Shown: positions 23,901 through 31,730 of the stretch, piece by piece
Position numbering within the stretch: position 1 is the first letter of the stretch
How the letters are laid out: every line of letters begins with the position of its first letter
NCBI RefSeq assembly: GCF_010731675.1
Contig: NZ_AP022584.1
Span: 4,092,001-4,156,000, forward strand
Origin: Mycobacterium marseillense
GTDB taxonomy: Bacteria > Actinomycetota > Actinomycetes > Mycobacteriales > Mycobacteriaceae
Direction: 5' to 3'
Length of the DNA stretch: 64,000 nucleotides
Translations under genes and position numbers: made by a program
The notes under the pieces: model-generated
The model's input: the letters and a program-made list of their open reading frames with translations, nothing else
Database searches by the model: none
Told to the model about the DNA's origin: nothing

Positions 23901-24270
23901 GGCCCCGGTCGACGGCCTTGGGCGCCTGTTTGGGCACCGTCGACAACAACACCGTCTTGCCCGCGTTGCCTCCTCCGGTCAGCCCGGCGGCGGCCTGACA
24001 CGGGACGGTGATGTTCAAATCGGTGGCCACGTAGCCGATGAGGGGCGCCTCGACACTGCCGAAGGTGCCGTTCTGGGGCCAGTTCAGCTCGGCGGTGGTC
24101 TGGTCCACCGGCAGCAGCGGGGTGGCGATCGCCAGCAGCACGCCGAGCAGGCCGGCGACGGAAGCAACCAGCCGGGCGATCCGGTGATTGGCTTCCCTGT
24201 CTGGCACGGTGCTAGATGCTAGTTCTTCCGCCGGGTGCGGACCCGTTTGAGGCGTGGTCTCGGTGCTCAT
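20992..24270 (-). CDS. embC: Arabinosyltransferase EmbC
   Basis: EmbC extends the arabinan of lipoarabinomannan with decaprenyl-phosphoryl-arabinose. The 1092-residue protein has a signal-anchor helix near 33-55, a periplasmic domain, the catalytic Asp pair D296-D297 in ANTSDDGYILTM, the FTPTKWTHHFG membrane-core motif and a C-terminal carbohydrate-binding domain with WYRLPARDK. The ATG lies 6 bases after the aftA stop, so it belongs to the dprE1-dprE2-aftA-embC run. Assignment to EmbC rather than EmbA/B rests on position and the NWPQNGTFGSVEAPLIGY start of the periplasmic domain. Downstream, 55 bases separate it from the ArsR operon instead of embA. Confidence 0.96.
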   Translation of the reverse strand: MSTETTPQTGPHPAEELASSTVPDREANHRIARLVASVAGLLGVLLAIATPLLPVDQTTAELNWPQNGTFGSVEAPLIGYVATDLNITVPCQAAAGLTGGGNAGKTVLLSTVPKQAPKAVDRGLLIVRANDELVLVVRNVPVVSAPLSQVLSPACQRLTFTAHADRVTAEFVGLTQGPNSEHPGSPLRGEKSGYDFRPQIVGVFTDLSGPTPPGLSFSATVDTRYSSSPTPLKMAAMILGLVLTAASLIALHRLDTADGTRHRRFLPARWWSVGGLDALVIAVLVWWHFVGANTSDDGYILTMARVSEHAGYMANYYRWFGTPEAPFGWYYDLLALWAHVSTTSIWMRLPTLVMSLTCWWVISREVMPRLGHAVKRNRAAAWTAAGTFLAVWLPLDNGLRPEPIIALGILLTWCSVERAVATSRLLPVAIACIIGALTLFSGPTGIASIGALLVAIGPLRTILHRRITRFGALPLVLPLLAAVTVTAILIFRDQTLAGEVQATMLKRAVGPSLSWFDEHIRYERLFMASPDGSVARRFAVLALVLALGVTVAMSLRKGRIPGTAAGPSRRIVGITIISFIAMMFTPTKWTHHFGVFAGLAGPLGALAAVAVTAVAMRSRRNRTVYAAVVLFLVALSFASVNGWWYVSNFGVPWSNAFPAWHYAFATALLGLTVVVLLLAAWFHFVAPDNGPPKTRLGAGVAGIIQSPLAIATWVLVVFEVASLTLAMTDQYPAWSVGRSNLQALTGKSCGLAEDVLVEQDPNAGMLSPVTGSAADALGAGMSEAFTPNGIPADVRADPVMERPGDRSFVNDEEKTGSNQPGTEGGTTPAPGINGSSAQLPFNLDPARTPVLGSWRSGIQIPAHLRSGWYRLPARDKAGPLLVVSASGRFDPREVQVQWATDEQAASGHPGGSFQFADVGASPAWRNLRLALSAIPSSATQIRLVADDEDLAPQHWIALTSPRIPQLRTLQDVVGSADPVFLDWLVGLAFPCQRPFGHQSGVDETPKWRILPDRFGAEANSPVMDNNGGGPLGVTELLVKATTVATYLKDDWSRDWGSLQRLTPYYPGAQPADLLLGTATRSGLWNPAPLRKT

Positions 24271-24276
24271 CAGCCG

Positions 24277-26169
24277 TTACGCCGCCGGTTTGCGGATGGC
24301 CAGCACGAAGGGGCCGACGCTGCGGACGTCGAAGCGCGGGCTGTCGAACAGGGCGCCGCGCAGATCGACGGTGTAGCGCCGCACGTTGGGCTGGTTGGGG
24401 TAGACGTCCTCGGCCAGCCGCAGGGTGTAGTTGCCGTTCGCGCCGCGGCGCATCAGGAAGACCGTCGGCGGCGGCCACGGGCAGGCGTCCAAGGCGTGCA
24501 TCAACTCGTCGGCGGTCTTGAGCTTGGACCACTTGTTGATCTGTGCGGCCCGCAGGTCGAACTGCGCGAGCGGGTTGGCGTAGTGCGACGTGAGCCCCTG
24601 GAATCCCCAATAGGGGTAGAAGGACAAAAAGCTGTAGTCGGCCGTCATCACCACGGTCTGGTCGCGGGGCTTGCCCGTCACCTGCGTGATGGCGTGATCG
24701 ATTGTGGCGTAGAACTTTTCGGCGCTGGGTGGCCGCCGGTCGCCGCGCTGGCCGTTGCCGTCGGTGTCGGTGTAGGCGATGGTGAGGTCGGGGCGCAGCA
24801 CGTCGGGGATGTCCTGGCTGAACGCGATCGCGGCGGCCAGGCCGATGGCGCCGCCCACCGGGACGATCGCGCGGCCGCCACCCCAGTTTCTGCGCGCCAA
24901 CGCGTGCAGGCCCTCGAGGAATCCGAACGCCCCGGCGGCCACCAGCAACACGCTCAGGGTCGGCTGCAGCCGGAACGACAACAGCGTGACGCGGGCCAGC
25001 GTGGTGAGCATCGACAGCAGCGACCACAGGTAGATCGCCAGCACCCCGATGGCCAGCGCGCCCGCCCGCACCGAGGAGCGGGCCCGCACCACCAGCCACA
25101 GGGTGCCGATCATGGCGACGACGCCGAGCAGCGTGAACTGCAGCATCGGGAAGGTCAGCTCGGCCCCGTCGGCCGGCAGGTAGTGGGCGGCGCCGCCGGT
25201 GTTGCTGATCGGGCTGCGGGCCGCCCGCACCAGGAACGGCAGCCAGGTCGTGCAGCCGATCACCACCGCGATGCCGGCGATGACCGCCAGCCGGCGCAGC
25301 GGATCGAGCGCGGCCTTCACGCCGTCTCGATGCCAGCGCACGCCGGCCAGCCACAGCGCCATCAGCCCGATCGCGAACGCGCTGAACCCGAACAGCAGCG
25401 TGTACCAGGTGGCCGTCCACCCCACGAAAATGCCGGCGCCGATCACCGCACCCCAGCCCGCCCGGCGGGCCGCGCCCGGACGGTCCGCGGCGCGCAGCCC
25501 CGACCAGGTCAGCACCAGCACCGGCGGCAACAACACCGTGATCATCGCCGAGTAGGGCTCGGGCGAACCGTAGGCCAACGTGACCGCGGCCGTCGCGGCG
25601 GTGACGATCAGCGCGTACTCGAACCGGACCATCCGCCACCACAGCACCAGCGCGACCGCCACGGCGATGGCGATCGACGTGATGGCCCACGGTTTGAAGA
25701 TCTCCCACGCCGGCGTCCCGCTGAGCGCCGCCGCGCGCCCGCCGATCCAGAACCAGCCGGGCGGGTAGAACGGCGGCAGCCCCAGGTAGGTCATGTCCCG
25801 CAGGGCGGGGCTGTCCGCGAGGCGGGTGACGTATTCGGTGCGGAACTGCTGGTCGACGGAGATGCCGAACAGATACAGCTTGGTCGCCCCCAGCGGCATG
25901 CCCAGCGTGACGACGGTGAACGCGGACACGAACACCAGCCCGCCGAGCTGGGCGAGCAGCCGGCGTCCGCGCCGCCACACCCAGGCCACCGCGGCCAGAC
26001 CGGCCAGGCAGCCGACCTGCCCAACGGTGGTCAGCGCGTGCAGTTGGTTGGACGAGGGAAAGGCCGGCCATTGCACGCGCGAAATGGCGATCAGCGACAC
26101 CACCGCAACCAGCACCGCAACCAGCACCGCCACGGCCATCTGGCCGAGGGCGGCCAGCGCGTTACGCAT
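24277..26169 (-). CDS. aftA: Galactan 5-O-arabinofuranosyltransferase AftA
   Basis: AftA adds the first arabinofuranose to the galactan of arabinogalactan from decaprenyl-phosphoryl-arabinose. The 630-residue product is a GT-C membrane protein with about a dozen hydrophobic helices and a soluble periplasmic C-terminal domain ending in [19 protein letters not shown]. tuberculosis AftA is about 643 residues. I chose the ATG at 26169 ([16 protein letters not shown]), which lies two bases after the dprE2 stop; a frame 28 codons longer would sit inside dprE2. It is translationally close to both neighbours, in a compact arabinan operon. Confidence 0.94.
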   Translation of the reverse strand: MRNALAALGQMAVAVLVAVLVAVVSLIAISRVQWPAFPSSNQLHALTTVGQVGCLAGLAAVAWVWRRGRRLLAQLGGLVFVSAFTVVTLGMPLGATKLYLFGISVDQQFRTEYVTRLADSPALRDMTYLGLPPFYPPGWFWIGGRAAALSGTPAWEIFKPWAITSIAIAVAVALVLWWRMVRFEYALIVTAATAAVTLAYGSPEPYSAMITVLLPPVLVLTWSGLRAADRPGAARRAGWGAVIGAGIFVGWTATWYTLLFGFSAFAIGLMALWLAGVRWHRDGVKAALDPLRRLAVIAGIAVVIGCTTWLPFLVRAARSPISNTGGAAHYLPADGAELTFPMLQFTLLGVVAMIGTLWLVVRARSSVRAGALAIGVLAIYLWSLLSMLTTLARVTLLSFRLQPTLSVLLVAAGAFGFLEGLHALARRNWGGGRAIVPVGGAIGLAAAIAFSQDIPDVLRPDLTIAYTDTDGNGQRGDRRPPSAEKFYATIDHAITQVTGKPRDQTVVMTADYSFLSFYPYWGFQGLTSHYANPLAQFDLRAAQINKWSKLKTADELMHALDACPWPPPTVFLMRRGANGNYTLRLAEDVYPNQPNVRRYTVDLRGALFDSPRFDVRSVGPFVLAIRKPAA

Positions 26170-26171
26170 GA

Positions 26172-26936
26172 TCAGATTGGCAGCTTGCGGAAGATCGGAC
26201 GCGGGACGTGTCGCAACACCATCATCACGTAACGGAATGCTGCTGGTGCCCAAACCAATTCCTTACCCTTTGCGGCAGCGGTGACCGCGAGGTTGGCGAC
26301 GTACTCCTTGTCGACGGTCAGTGGCGCTTCCTTGACGTGCGCGCTCATCCGGGTGCGCACCTGGCCGGGGCGGATCACCAAAACGCGAACCCCGTACTCG
26401 CGCAAGGCCTCCCCGAGCCCCAGGTAGAAGCCGTCCAGGCCCGCCTTGGTGGAGCCGTAGACGAAGTTGGACCGCCGCACCCGCTCACCGGCCGCCGAAC
26501 TCATCGCGATGATCTGGCCGAAGCCCTGGGCCCGCATCTTCTCGGCGAGCAGCACGCCCACCGAAACCGCTGCGGTGTAGTTGATTTCGGCGGCCAGCAC
26601 GGCCTTATGCTGGTTCTGCCACAGCTCCTCGGCGTCACCGAGGATGCCGAAGGCGACGATGGCCACGTCGATGTCGCCGGCGTTAAACGCCTCGTCGATC
26701 ATCTTCGGGTGGGTGTCGGGGTCGGTGGCTTCGAAATCGATCAGCTCCACCGACCGCGCACCGGCGGCCTTCATCTGCGCCACCGCGGCGTCGCGGCCCG
26801 GGTCGTTGGGCATGGCGGCCAGCACGATTCGCGCGTGCGCGTTCTGCAGGTAGCGTTCGCAGATGGCCAGCCCGATCTCGGACGTGCCGCCGAGCAGCAG
26901 AATGGTCTGCGGATTCCCCACGGCGTCTAAAACCAT
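26172..26936 (-). CDS. dprE2: Decaprenylphosphoryl-2-keto-ribose reductase DprE2
   Basis: DprE2 is the NADH-dependent reductase that completes epimerisation of decaprenyl-phosphoryl-ribose to arabinose, acting with DprE1. The 254-residue short-chain dehydrogenase shows the nucleotide-binding GGTSEIG at 16-22, the AMSSAAG serine region near 144-150 and the catalytic Y160-x3-K164. The ATG directly follows the dprE1 stop (TAAATG, no gap), and aftA starts two bases after its own stop. Confidence 0.96.
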   Translation of the reverse strand: MVLDAVGNPQTILLLGGTSEIGLAICERYLQNAHARIVLAAMPNDPGRDAAVAQMKAAGARSVELIDFEATDPDTHPKMIDEAFNAGDIDVAIVAFGILGDAEELWQNQHKAVLAAEINYTAAVSVGVLLAEKMRAQGFGQIIAMSSAAGERVRRSNFVYGSTKAGLDGFYLGLGEALREYGVRVLVIRPGQVRTRMSAHVKEAPLTVDKEYVANLAVTAAAKGKELVWAPAAFRYVMMVLRHVPRPIFRKLPI

Positions 26937-28319
26937 TTAGAGCAGCTCCAAACGTCGGGCCATGTCCGAGGCGAACACCCGTAAGGGGTCGACCTTGCGG
27001 CGCACCGCGATCCATTCGTCGATGCGCGGATACATGGCGTGAAATGTTTCTGCGCTAACACGGGAGTCTTTGGCGGTATAGACCCGCCCGCCGAATTCCA
27101 GTGCGCGCCGGTCGAGTTCGTTGAGGAACTCGTTGATCCCGGGCTTGTTGGGGAAGTCCATCGCGACGTTCCAACCGGCCATGGGGAAACTCAGAGGTGC
27201 GCGGTTGCCCGGGCCGAAAAGCTTGAAGACGTTCAGCGCCGAGTAGTGGCCGGTGGTTTGGATCCAGCGGATGATGGCCTTGAATTCGTCCATCGCGTTC
27301 GGCGGAACCAGGAACTGGTGCTGGGCGAAACCCCTTGGGCCGTAAGCATTGTTCCAGCCACTGACCAGGTCCAGCATGTGGTAGAACTGCGACAGGTTCT
27401 GGATCTTGCCCGAGTAGGTTCCGCCGAGGCGGTAATACGTCTCGCCGATGGCCATGAACGACAGCTTGTTCATCGCACTGACCGGAAACAGGTTCGGCAC
27501 CGTCAACAGCTGCGGCGCATCGAATTTCAGCGGGTTCTTGGCGAGCTTCTTGGGCAGTTGGTCCAGCTTCGCCAGGCTGCCGCGGCTGACCGCGGCCCGA
27601 CCCAGCTTCGGTGGCGGACTGATCAGGTCGAACCAGGCGCTGGAGTAGGTGTAGTTGGCCTCGCTGCCGTCGAGGTGGACGGCCACCGTCTCGTCGAGAT
27701 CCTTGGTGGCCACGCCGTCGGCGATGAAGTACGCCGTCTCCGTCGGAGTCATGGCGATGGTCGCCCGCAGCACGATCCCGGTCAGGCCGTTGCCCCCGAC
27801 GGTGGCCCAGAACAGCTCGGCGTCGTCCCCGTCGGGGGTGATGGCGCGCACGGAGCCGTCGGCCATGAGCAGGTCCATCGACCGCACGTGATTGCCGAAG
27901 CTGCCCGCGCTGTGGTGGTTCTTGCCGTGGATGTCGCAGGCGATCGCCCCGCCGACGGTGACCTGGCGGGTGCCCGGCAACACCGGGACCCACAGCCCGA
28001 ACGGCAGCGCCGCCTTCATCAGCTGGTCCAGGCTGACCCCGGCGTCGACATCGACCAGCCGGGTGTCGGCGCTGATCGAGTGGATGCGGTTGAGCCCGGT
28101 CATGTCGATCACCAGGCCGCCGCCGTTTTGCGCGTTATCGCCGTAGGACCGGCCCAGCCCGCGGGCGATCACGCCCCGGCCGCCCGAGTCGGCCACCCGG
28201 GCCACCGCCTTGGCGATCTCCTCGGGATCGCGGGTGGACAGCACCTGGGCCACCGACGGTGCGGTGCGCCCAAAGCCCATCAACCGGGTGGGCTTGGTCA
28301 CGGGATCGGTGCTCGACAT
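26937..28319 (-). CDS. dprE1: Decaprenylphosphoryl-beta-D-ribose 2'-oxidase DprE1
   Basis: DprE1 is the FAD-dependent oxidase that converts decaprenyl-phosphoryl-ribose to the 2'-keto intermediate and is the target of benzothiazinones. The 460-residue length matches M. tuberculosis (461). FAD-binding segments [17 protein letters not shown] and [18 protein letters not shown] are present, and the C-terminus YTAKDSR through [10 protein letters not shown] is conserved. Ala386 (codon at 27162-27164, in GWNVAMDFP) stands where M. tuberculosis has Cys387, the residue covalently bound by nitro-benzothiazinones. The ATG at 28319 gives the family length; a longer frame would extend into the gtrA-like gene. 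Confidence 0.97.
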   Translation of the reverse strand: MSSTDPVTKPTRLMGFGRTAPSVAQVLSTRDPEEIAKAVARVADSGGRGVIARGLGRSYGDNAQNGGGLVIDMTGLNRIHSISADTRLVDVDAGVSLDQLMKAALPFGLWVPVLPGTRQVTVGGAIACDIHGKNHHSAGSFGNHVRSMDLLMADGSVRAITPDGDDAELFWATVGGNGLTGIVLRATIAMTPTETAYFIADGVATKDLDETVAVHLDGSEANYTYSSAWFDLISPPPKLGRAAVSRGSLAKLDQLPKKLAKNPLKFDAPQLLTVPNLFPVSAMNKLSFMAIGETYYRLGGTYSGKIQNLSQFYHMLDLVSGWNNAYGPRGFAQHQFLVPPNAMDEFKAIIRWIQTTGHYSALNVFKLFGPGNRAPLSFPMAGWNVAMDFPNKPGINEFLNELDRRALEFGGRVYTAKDSRVSAETFHAMYPRIDEWIAVRRKVDPLRVFASDMARRLELL

Positions 28320-28351
28320 CGTCAAAGAGGGTACCGCCTGCCGAAGGCGGC

Positions 28352-28774
28352 TCAGTGGATGCGGAAGATTACGGCCCGCTGGACGACGAAGTTGATCACC
28401 GTCGCGGTGCCCTGCGCGATCACGAACGCGACCGGGATCGCCCACGCTTGGTAGTGCAGAAACGCCAGGCACAGGTGGTTCAGCCCGACCTGCACGGCGA
28501 AGGTGATGGCGTAGAGGACCATGACCGCGACGAACCGGGCGGTGCTGGGGGGCGCCTGGAAGGTCCACCGGCGGTTGATCAGGTAGGCGGTGATGGTGCC
28601 GACGATGAAGCTGATGGACTTGGCCACGTCGACCTGTACGTGCGCCGCTTTGAAGAGCACCAAGTAGAGCCCGAAGTCCACGATCCCCGCCAGGCCGCCC
28701 GTGACGACGAAACGCGTGACCTGCGTCGTCAGACTCAGGCGCGCCGGCGCGGCCGGGGATTCGGGGGGAAGCAT
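28352..28774 (-). CDS. GtrA-family membrane protein (Rv3789-like)
   Basis: This 140-residue protein has four transmembrane helices typical of GtrA (about residues 20-40, 50-66, 82-101 and 110-133). In M. tuberculosis the gene at this position, Rv3789, was proposed either to flip decaprenyl-phosphoryl-arabinose or to recruit AftA; which is right is not settled. It lies 32 bases before dprE1 and probably starts the arabinan operon. A TAGACT -10 six bases before the ATG suggests a leaderless transcript. Confidence 0.9.
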   Translation of the reverse strand: MLPPESPAAPARLSLTTQVTRFVVTGGLAGIVDFGLYLVLFKAAHVQVDVAKSISFIVGTITAYLINRRWTFQAPPSTARFVAVMVLYAITFAVQVGLNHLCLAFLHYQAWAIPVAFVIAQGTATVINFVVQRAVIFRIH

Positions 28775-28780
28775 TGGGGG

Positions 28781-28786
28781 AGTCTA
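28781..28786 (-). promoter_or_regulatory. Candidate -10 element of the gtrA-dprE1-dprE2-aftA-embC operon
   Basis: On the minus strand TAGACT fits the mycobacterial TANNNT -10 and lies 6 bases before the ATG at 28774, the spacing expected for a leaderless mRNA. No clear -35 is visible. The upstream gene ends in the next 40 bases, so this is a natural promoter position. Confidence 0.45.
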
Positions 28787-28825
28787 ACGGGGTCGCCGGG
28801 CACTGGGGGGCAGCGTCGGGCTGGG

Positions 28826-29305
28826 TCAGTGGGGCAGTTTGACCGCGATCAACTCGACCTGGTTCTCGCCCTGCGGCGTCGAGTAGGTCACCGTGTCGCC
28901 GGGCTTGCGCCCGGCCAGGGCCTGGGCCAGCGGGCTGCGCGCGGTCAGCGTCTCGGCCTCCCGGCCGACGGGGGTCTCCTCGACGATGGAGATCACGTGC
29001 ATCGTGACCACTTCTCCGTCGGCGAACCGCAGGGTCACCTCGGTGCCGCCGGGCAGCGTCTCCGACGAGTCGGAGTCCGGCGGCCCGGCCCGCAGCCGGC
29101 GGTCCAGTTCGTTGATCCGGTCGGAAAGGACCACGAGTTCGTCGGCGCGCTGGATCGCCTCGGCCGCGTCGCCGTGATCGCCCACCATCCCGCGGTCGTT
29201 CTTGACTTCGGCCTCGAGGCGGTCGCGCCGCTGCCGCAGCCGGTCCAGCTCCGCTTCGAGGTTGTTCCGCGCGGCGTCCGCTGCCGAGGGGGCTTTCTTG
29301 CTCAC
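28826..29305 (-). CDS. GreA/GreB-like RNA polymerase secondary-channel protein (Rv3788-like)
   Basis: This 159-residue protein has the GreA layout: an N-terminal antiparallel coiled coil (about residues 10-75) and a C-terminal FKBP-like domain with [20 protein letters not shown] and ending in [17 protein letters not shown]. Rv3788, its M. tuberculosis counterpart, is a Gre homologue thought to bind RNA polymerase near the secondary channel. The coiled-coil tip is acidic ([12 protein letters not shown]) but not the standard Gre tip, so transcript cleavage is uncertain. I chose GTG at 29305 to match the family length; the longer frame adds a non-conserved 21 residues. Confidence 0.85.
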   Translation of the reverse strand: MSKKAPSAADAARNNLEAELDRLRQRRDRLEAEVKNDRGMVGDHGDAAEAIQRADELVVLSDRINELDRRLRAGPPDSDSSETLPGGTEVTLRFADGEVVTMHVISIVEETPVGREAETLTARSPLAQALAGRKPGDTVTYSTPQGENQVELIAVKLPH

Positions 29306-29396
29306 GTCCGTGGACCTTTCGCCCAGTGTGCTCAGGTGGCGTACCAGTGTGACACCACGATGAGCCAACCCGCCACCATCAGCGGGAGAACCGGAA

Positions 29397-30857
29397 TCAG
29401 AAGGGCGGCGGATCGTCGATGTGGGGCGCCGACCGTTCGGCGCGACGTGCCGCCTCGGCGCTGATGCGTGCCTCGTTGATGCCGCGCTCCCAGCGGACCC
29501 GGGCGGCGTGATCCTCGGCCCGGGTTCGTTGCCGCACCGGCATCATGACACCGCGGTTCTGCCGGGGAGCGGGTGGGAAGGCCGGCAGTGTCAGCGTTCC
29601 GGTCGGGACCGCCAGCGCCGGAAAGTACTGGCTGCCACCAGGTTTGGTGGTGTACGTATGTCCCGTCGGGGACGTCCACACGACGGTGCCATCGGGCAGC
29701 TGGCGATCCCGCCAGCCATCGGAGCTCGTATAGAACGTCTTGAGCAGATGATGGTGGCGGCAGAGCAGCTTGAGGTTCGACGGGTGCGTGGGACCGAGCG
29801 GAAACGGCACCGTGTGGTCGATATCGCAGACATCGGCCGGGGCGTCGCAACCGGGGAATCGGCATGTCAGGTCCCGAAAGCGGATGAATTCGGCCAGCGC
29901 GGTCGACGGCCGATACCCGGCTTCCGCGCGATCCGGCGGCAGCGAAAGCGGCTTGGTCTTCGCGACGCCGGCCAGGTCGCGCAGCGACCCCGTCGGCAAC
30001 GGACCGAACCCCGGTAGCAGCGCCGGCGCGTACGCCGCGCCGCCGACCGCGGCCGGCTCGGCCAGCACATGGATGACGACGTTGGTGCCCGTGGGCCGCT
30101 GCGCCGCAGGGCAATCCGGGCCGCCGCAGTCGCAGCGCAAAACGGTCAGCCCGGCGGCCATTGCGCCCATACCGTCGGCGCGACGCTGATCCTTGGTGCG
30201 GGAATCATTCCGGCACACCGAGTCGGCCAACGCATCGAGCACGCGGTCCACCGCGGCCGCATCGGCGGGACGCACCCGCGCCGAAATTTCCGCCAGCCCC
30301 GGGCTGATCGGTCCGATCTCGACACGGCGATCTCGGCTGCGCATTCCCGGCACCCGCACCCCCGCGGGATCGAAGCGTGCCACCCACATGTCGATACGCT
30401 CGGCCATCTTCGGCGCCGACAACCGCATCCACTTCGACGCGTGCCGGGCCACCGCGGCGTCCAGCTTGGCGATCAACTCGGGGTCCTCGATCAGCTCGGT
30501 GCGATACACCACCGCCGCCATCAGTCGGAAATCGATGCCACCCTGCGCGAAGACCTCAGCGACCCGGGGCAGTCGCTCACGCAACGCGATCGCATAGTGC
30601 AGCCGCCCCGCCGCCCTGCCGCGACTGATGCCCAGTGCGGCCGCCACCTCGGCGACCACGTTCTCGTGTCCGTCGACCGCCCAATTGAAACGCTCGGCGT
30701 CGTCGTCCGGGGCCCGGCGGGCATACAGCTCGCCGATCGCCGCCAACTCCCGCGCGCATTGCGCATTCTGCGCCCGGGCCGCCGCGGTGACCCGGTCCAG
30801 CACGCCGGCGTCGCCGACGCCCTGAAACGAGAGGTCACCCGGCATTGCTTCGAACAT
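29397..30857 (-). CDS. 13E12-repeat family HNH endonuclease protein (DUF222)
   Basis: This 486-residue protein has an N-terminal DUF222 domain (about 1-300) and a C-terminal HNH nuclease-type zinc fold with CRFPGCDAPADVCDIDH and LKLLCRHHHLLKT. It belongs to the multi-copy 13E12 family of mycobacteria, linked in M. tuberculosis with REP13E12 elements and damage-inducible expression. The ATG at 30857 lies inside a perfect LexA box, and a TAATAT -10 seven bases upstream suggests a leaderless transcript; a second ATG four codons on is possible. It sits between the greA-like gene and wzm, where M. tuberculosis has other genes, consistent with mobility. Confidence 0.9.
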   Translation of the reverse strand: MFEAMPGDLSFQGVGDAGVLDRVTAAARAQNAQCARELAAIGELYARRAPDDDAERFNWAVDGHENVVAEVAAALGISRGRAAGRLHYAIALRERLPRVAEVFAQGGIDFRLMAAVVYRTELIEDPELIAKLDAAVARHASKWMRLSAPKMAERIDMWVARFDPAGVRVPGMRSRDRRVEIGPISPGLAEISARVRPADAAAVDRVLDALADSVCRNDSRTKDQRRADGMGAMAAGLTVLRCDCGGPDCPAAQRPTGTNVVIHVLAEPAAVGGAAYAPALLPGFGPLPTGSLRDLAGVAKTKPLSLPPDRAEAGYRPSTALAEFIRFRDLTCRFPGCDAPADVCDIDHTVPFPLGPTHPSNLKLLCRHHHLLKTFYTSSDGWRDRQLPDGTVVWTSPTGHTYTTKPGGSQYFPALAVPTGTLTLPAFPPAPRQNRGVMMPVRQRTRAEDHAARVRWERGINEARISAEAARRAERSAPHIDDPPPF

Positions 30858-30870
30858 ACGTTCGATATTA
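30850..30870 (-). promoter_or_regulatory. LexA/SOS box with -10 element at the 13E12 gene start
   Basis: TCGAACATACGTTCGA (30850-30865) matches the mycobacterial SOS box TCGAAC-N4-GTTCGA perfectly. It covers the start codon at 30855-30857 and touches TAATAT (30865-30870, minus strand), a strong TANNNT -10. LexA bound here would block initiation directly. Confidence 0.88.
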
Positions 30871-30899
30871 GCCGCGCCGTCTGACAAGTTCGGGGAACG

Positions 30900-31730
30900 T
30901 CAAACCCAGTAGGGCACCCGGGCGCGGTACTGGCGCATCGCGAAGGCCGCGAACACCCAGCCGACGACGGTCAGCACCAGCACCACCGCCCAGTGCCGCA
31001 GCTCCTGGTGCGCCCCGAGCAGCGGCGCGCGAACGATGTCGAGGTAGTGCAGCAGCGGGTTGAGTTCGACGATGCGGGACCACCGCCCGGCGCCCTGCTG
31101 GCGCAAGGTGTCGTCGTTCCAGATGATCGGCGTCATGAAGAACAGCAACTGCACGACGGAAAAGAGCAGCGGACCAATGTCGCGGTAGCGCGTGGCGAGG
31201 ATGCCGAAACACAGCGACACCCAAATGCAATTGAGCACGATCAGCACCAACGCCGGGAGCACCGCAAGGTCGGCCCACGACCACGGCTTGGGATAGATCG
31301 CCGCGATTACGACGTAGATGACGATGTTGTGCGCGAACAGGATGACCTGCCGCCACACCAGCCGGTAGACGTGGACGCTCAGCGGGGTGGGCAACTGCTT
31401 GATCAGCCCTTCGTTGGCGACGAAAACGTCGGCGCCCTCCAGGATGGCGGCATTGATCAGGTTCCAGATGATCAGGCCCAGCGTCACATACGGCAGATGC
31501 ACGGACAGCTCGAGGTGAAACAGCTTGGAGTACAAGCCCCCCATGGCCACGGCGGTGGTTCCCGTCGCGATGGTGATCCAGAACGGCCCCAGCACCGAGC
31601 GCCGGTAACGCTGCTTGATGTCCTGCCAGCCCAGGTGCAGCCAGAGCTCGTGACGACGGAAACCGTCGACCAGGTCGCCGCGGGCGCGGGTGAATGTCCG
31701 CGACTGCGCCGCCGCGTCAAAGAACGTCAT
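30900..31730 (-). CDS. wzm: Polysaccharide ABC exporter permease Wzm (RfbD)
   Basis: This is the membrane subunit of an ABC-2 exporter that, with Wzt, moves lipid-linked galactan across the membrane for arabinogalactan assembly. The 276 residues contain six hydrophobic helices. The N-terminal LGWQDIKQRYRRSVLGPFW is the family signature, and LFFMTPIIW is conserved in the permease core. The M. tuberculosis counterpart is Rv3783. Its ATG overlaps the glfT1 stop (ATGA), so wzt-glfT1-wzm is one coupled operon. Confidence 0.93.
   Translation of the reverse strand: MTFFDAAAQSRTFTRARGDLVDGFRRHELWLHLGWQDIKQRYRRSVLGPFWITIATGTTAVAMGGLYSKLFHLELSVHLPYVTLGLIIWNLINAAILEGADVFVANEGLIKQLPTPLSVHVYRLVWRQVILFAHNIVIYVVIAAIYPKPWSWADLAVLPALVLIVLNCIWVSLCFGILATRYRDIGPLLFSVVQLLFFMTPIIWNDDTLRQQGAGRWSRIVELNPLLHYLDIVRAPLLGAHQELRHWAVVLVLTVVGWVFAAFAMRQYRARVPYWV

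Noticed and set aside
29397..30857. Complete insertion sequence
   Set aside because: The 13E12-type gene has HNH and DUF222 features but no transposase, and I found no flanking terminal inverted repeats or target duplication.
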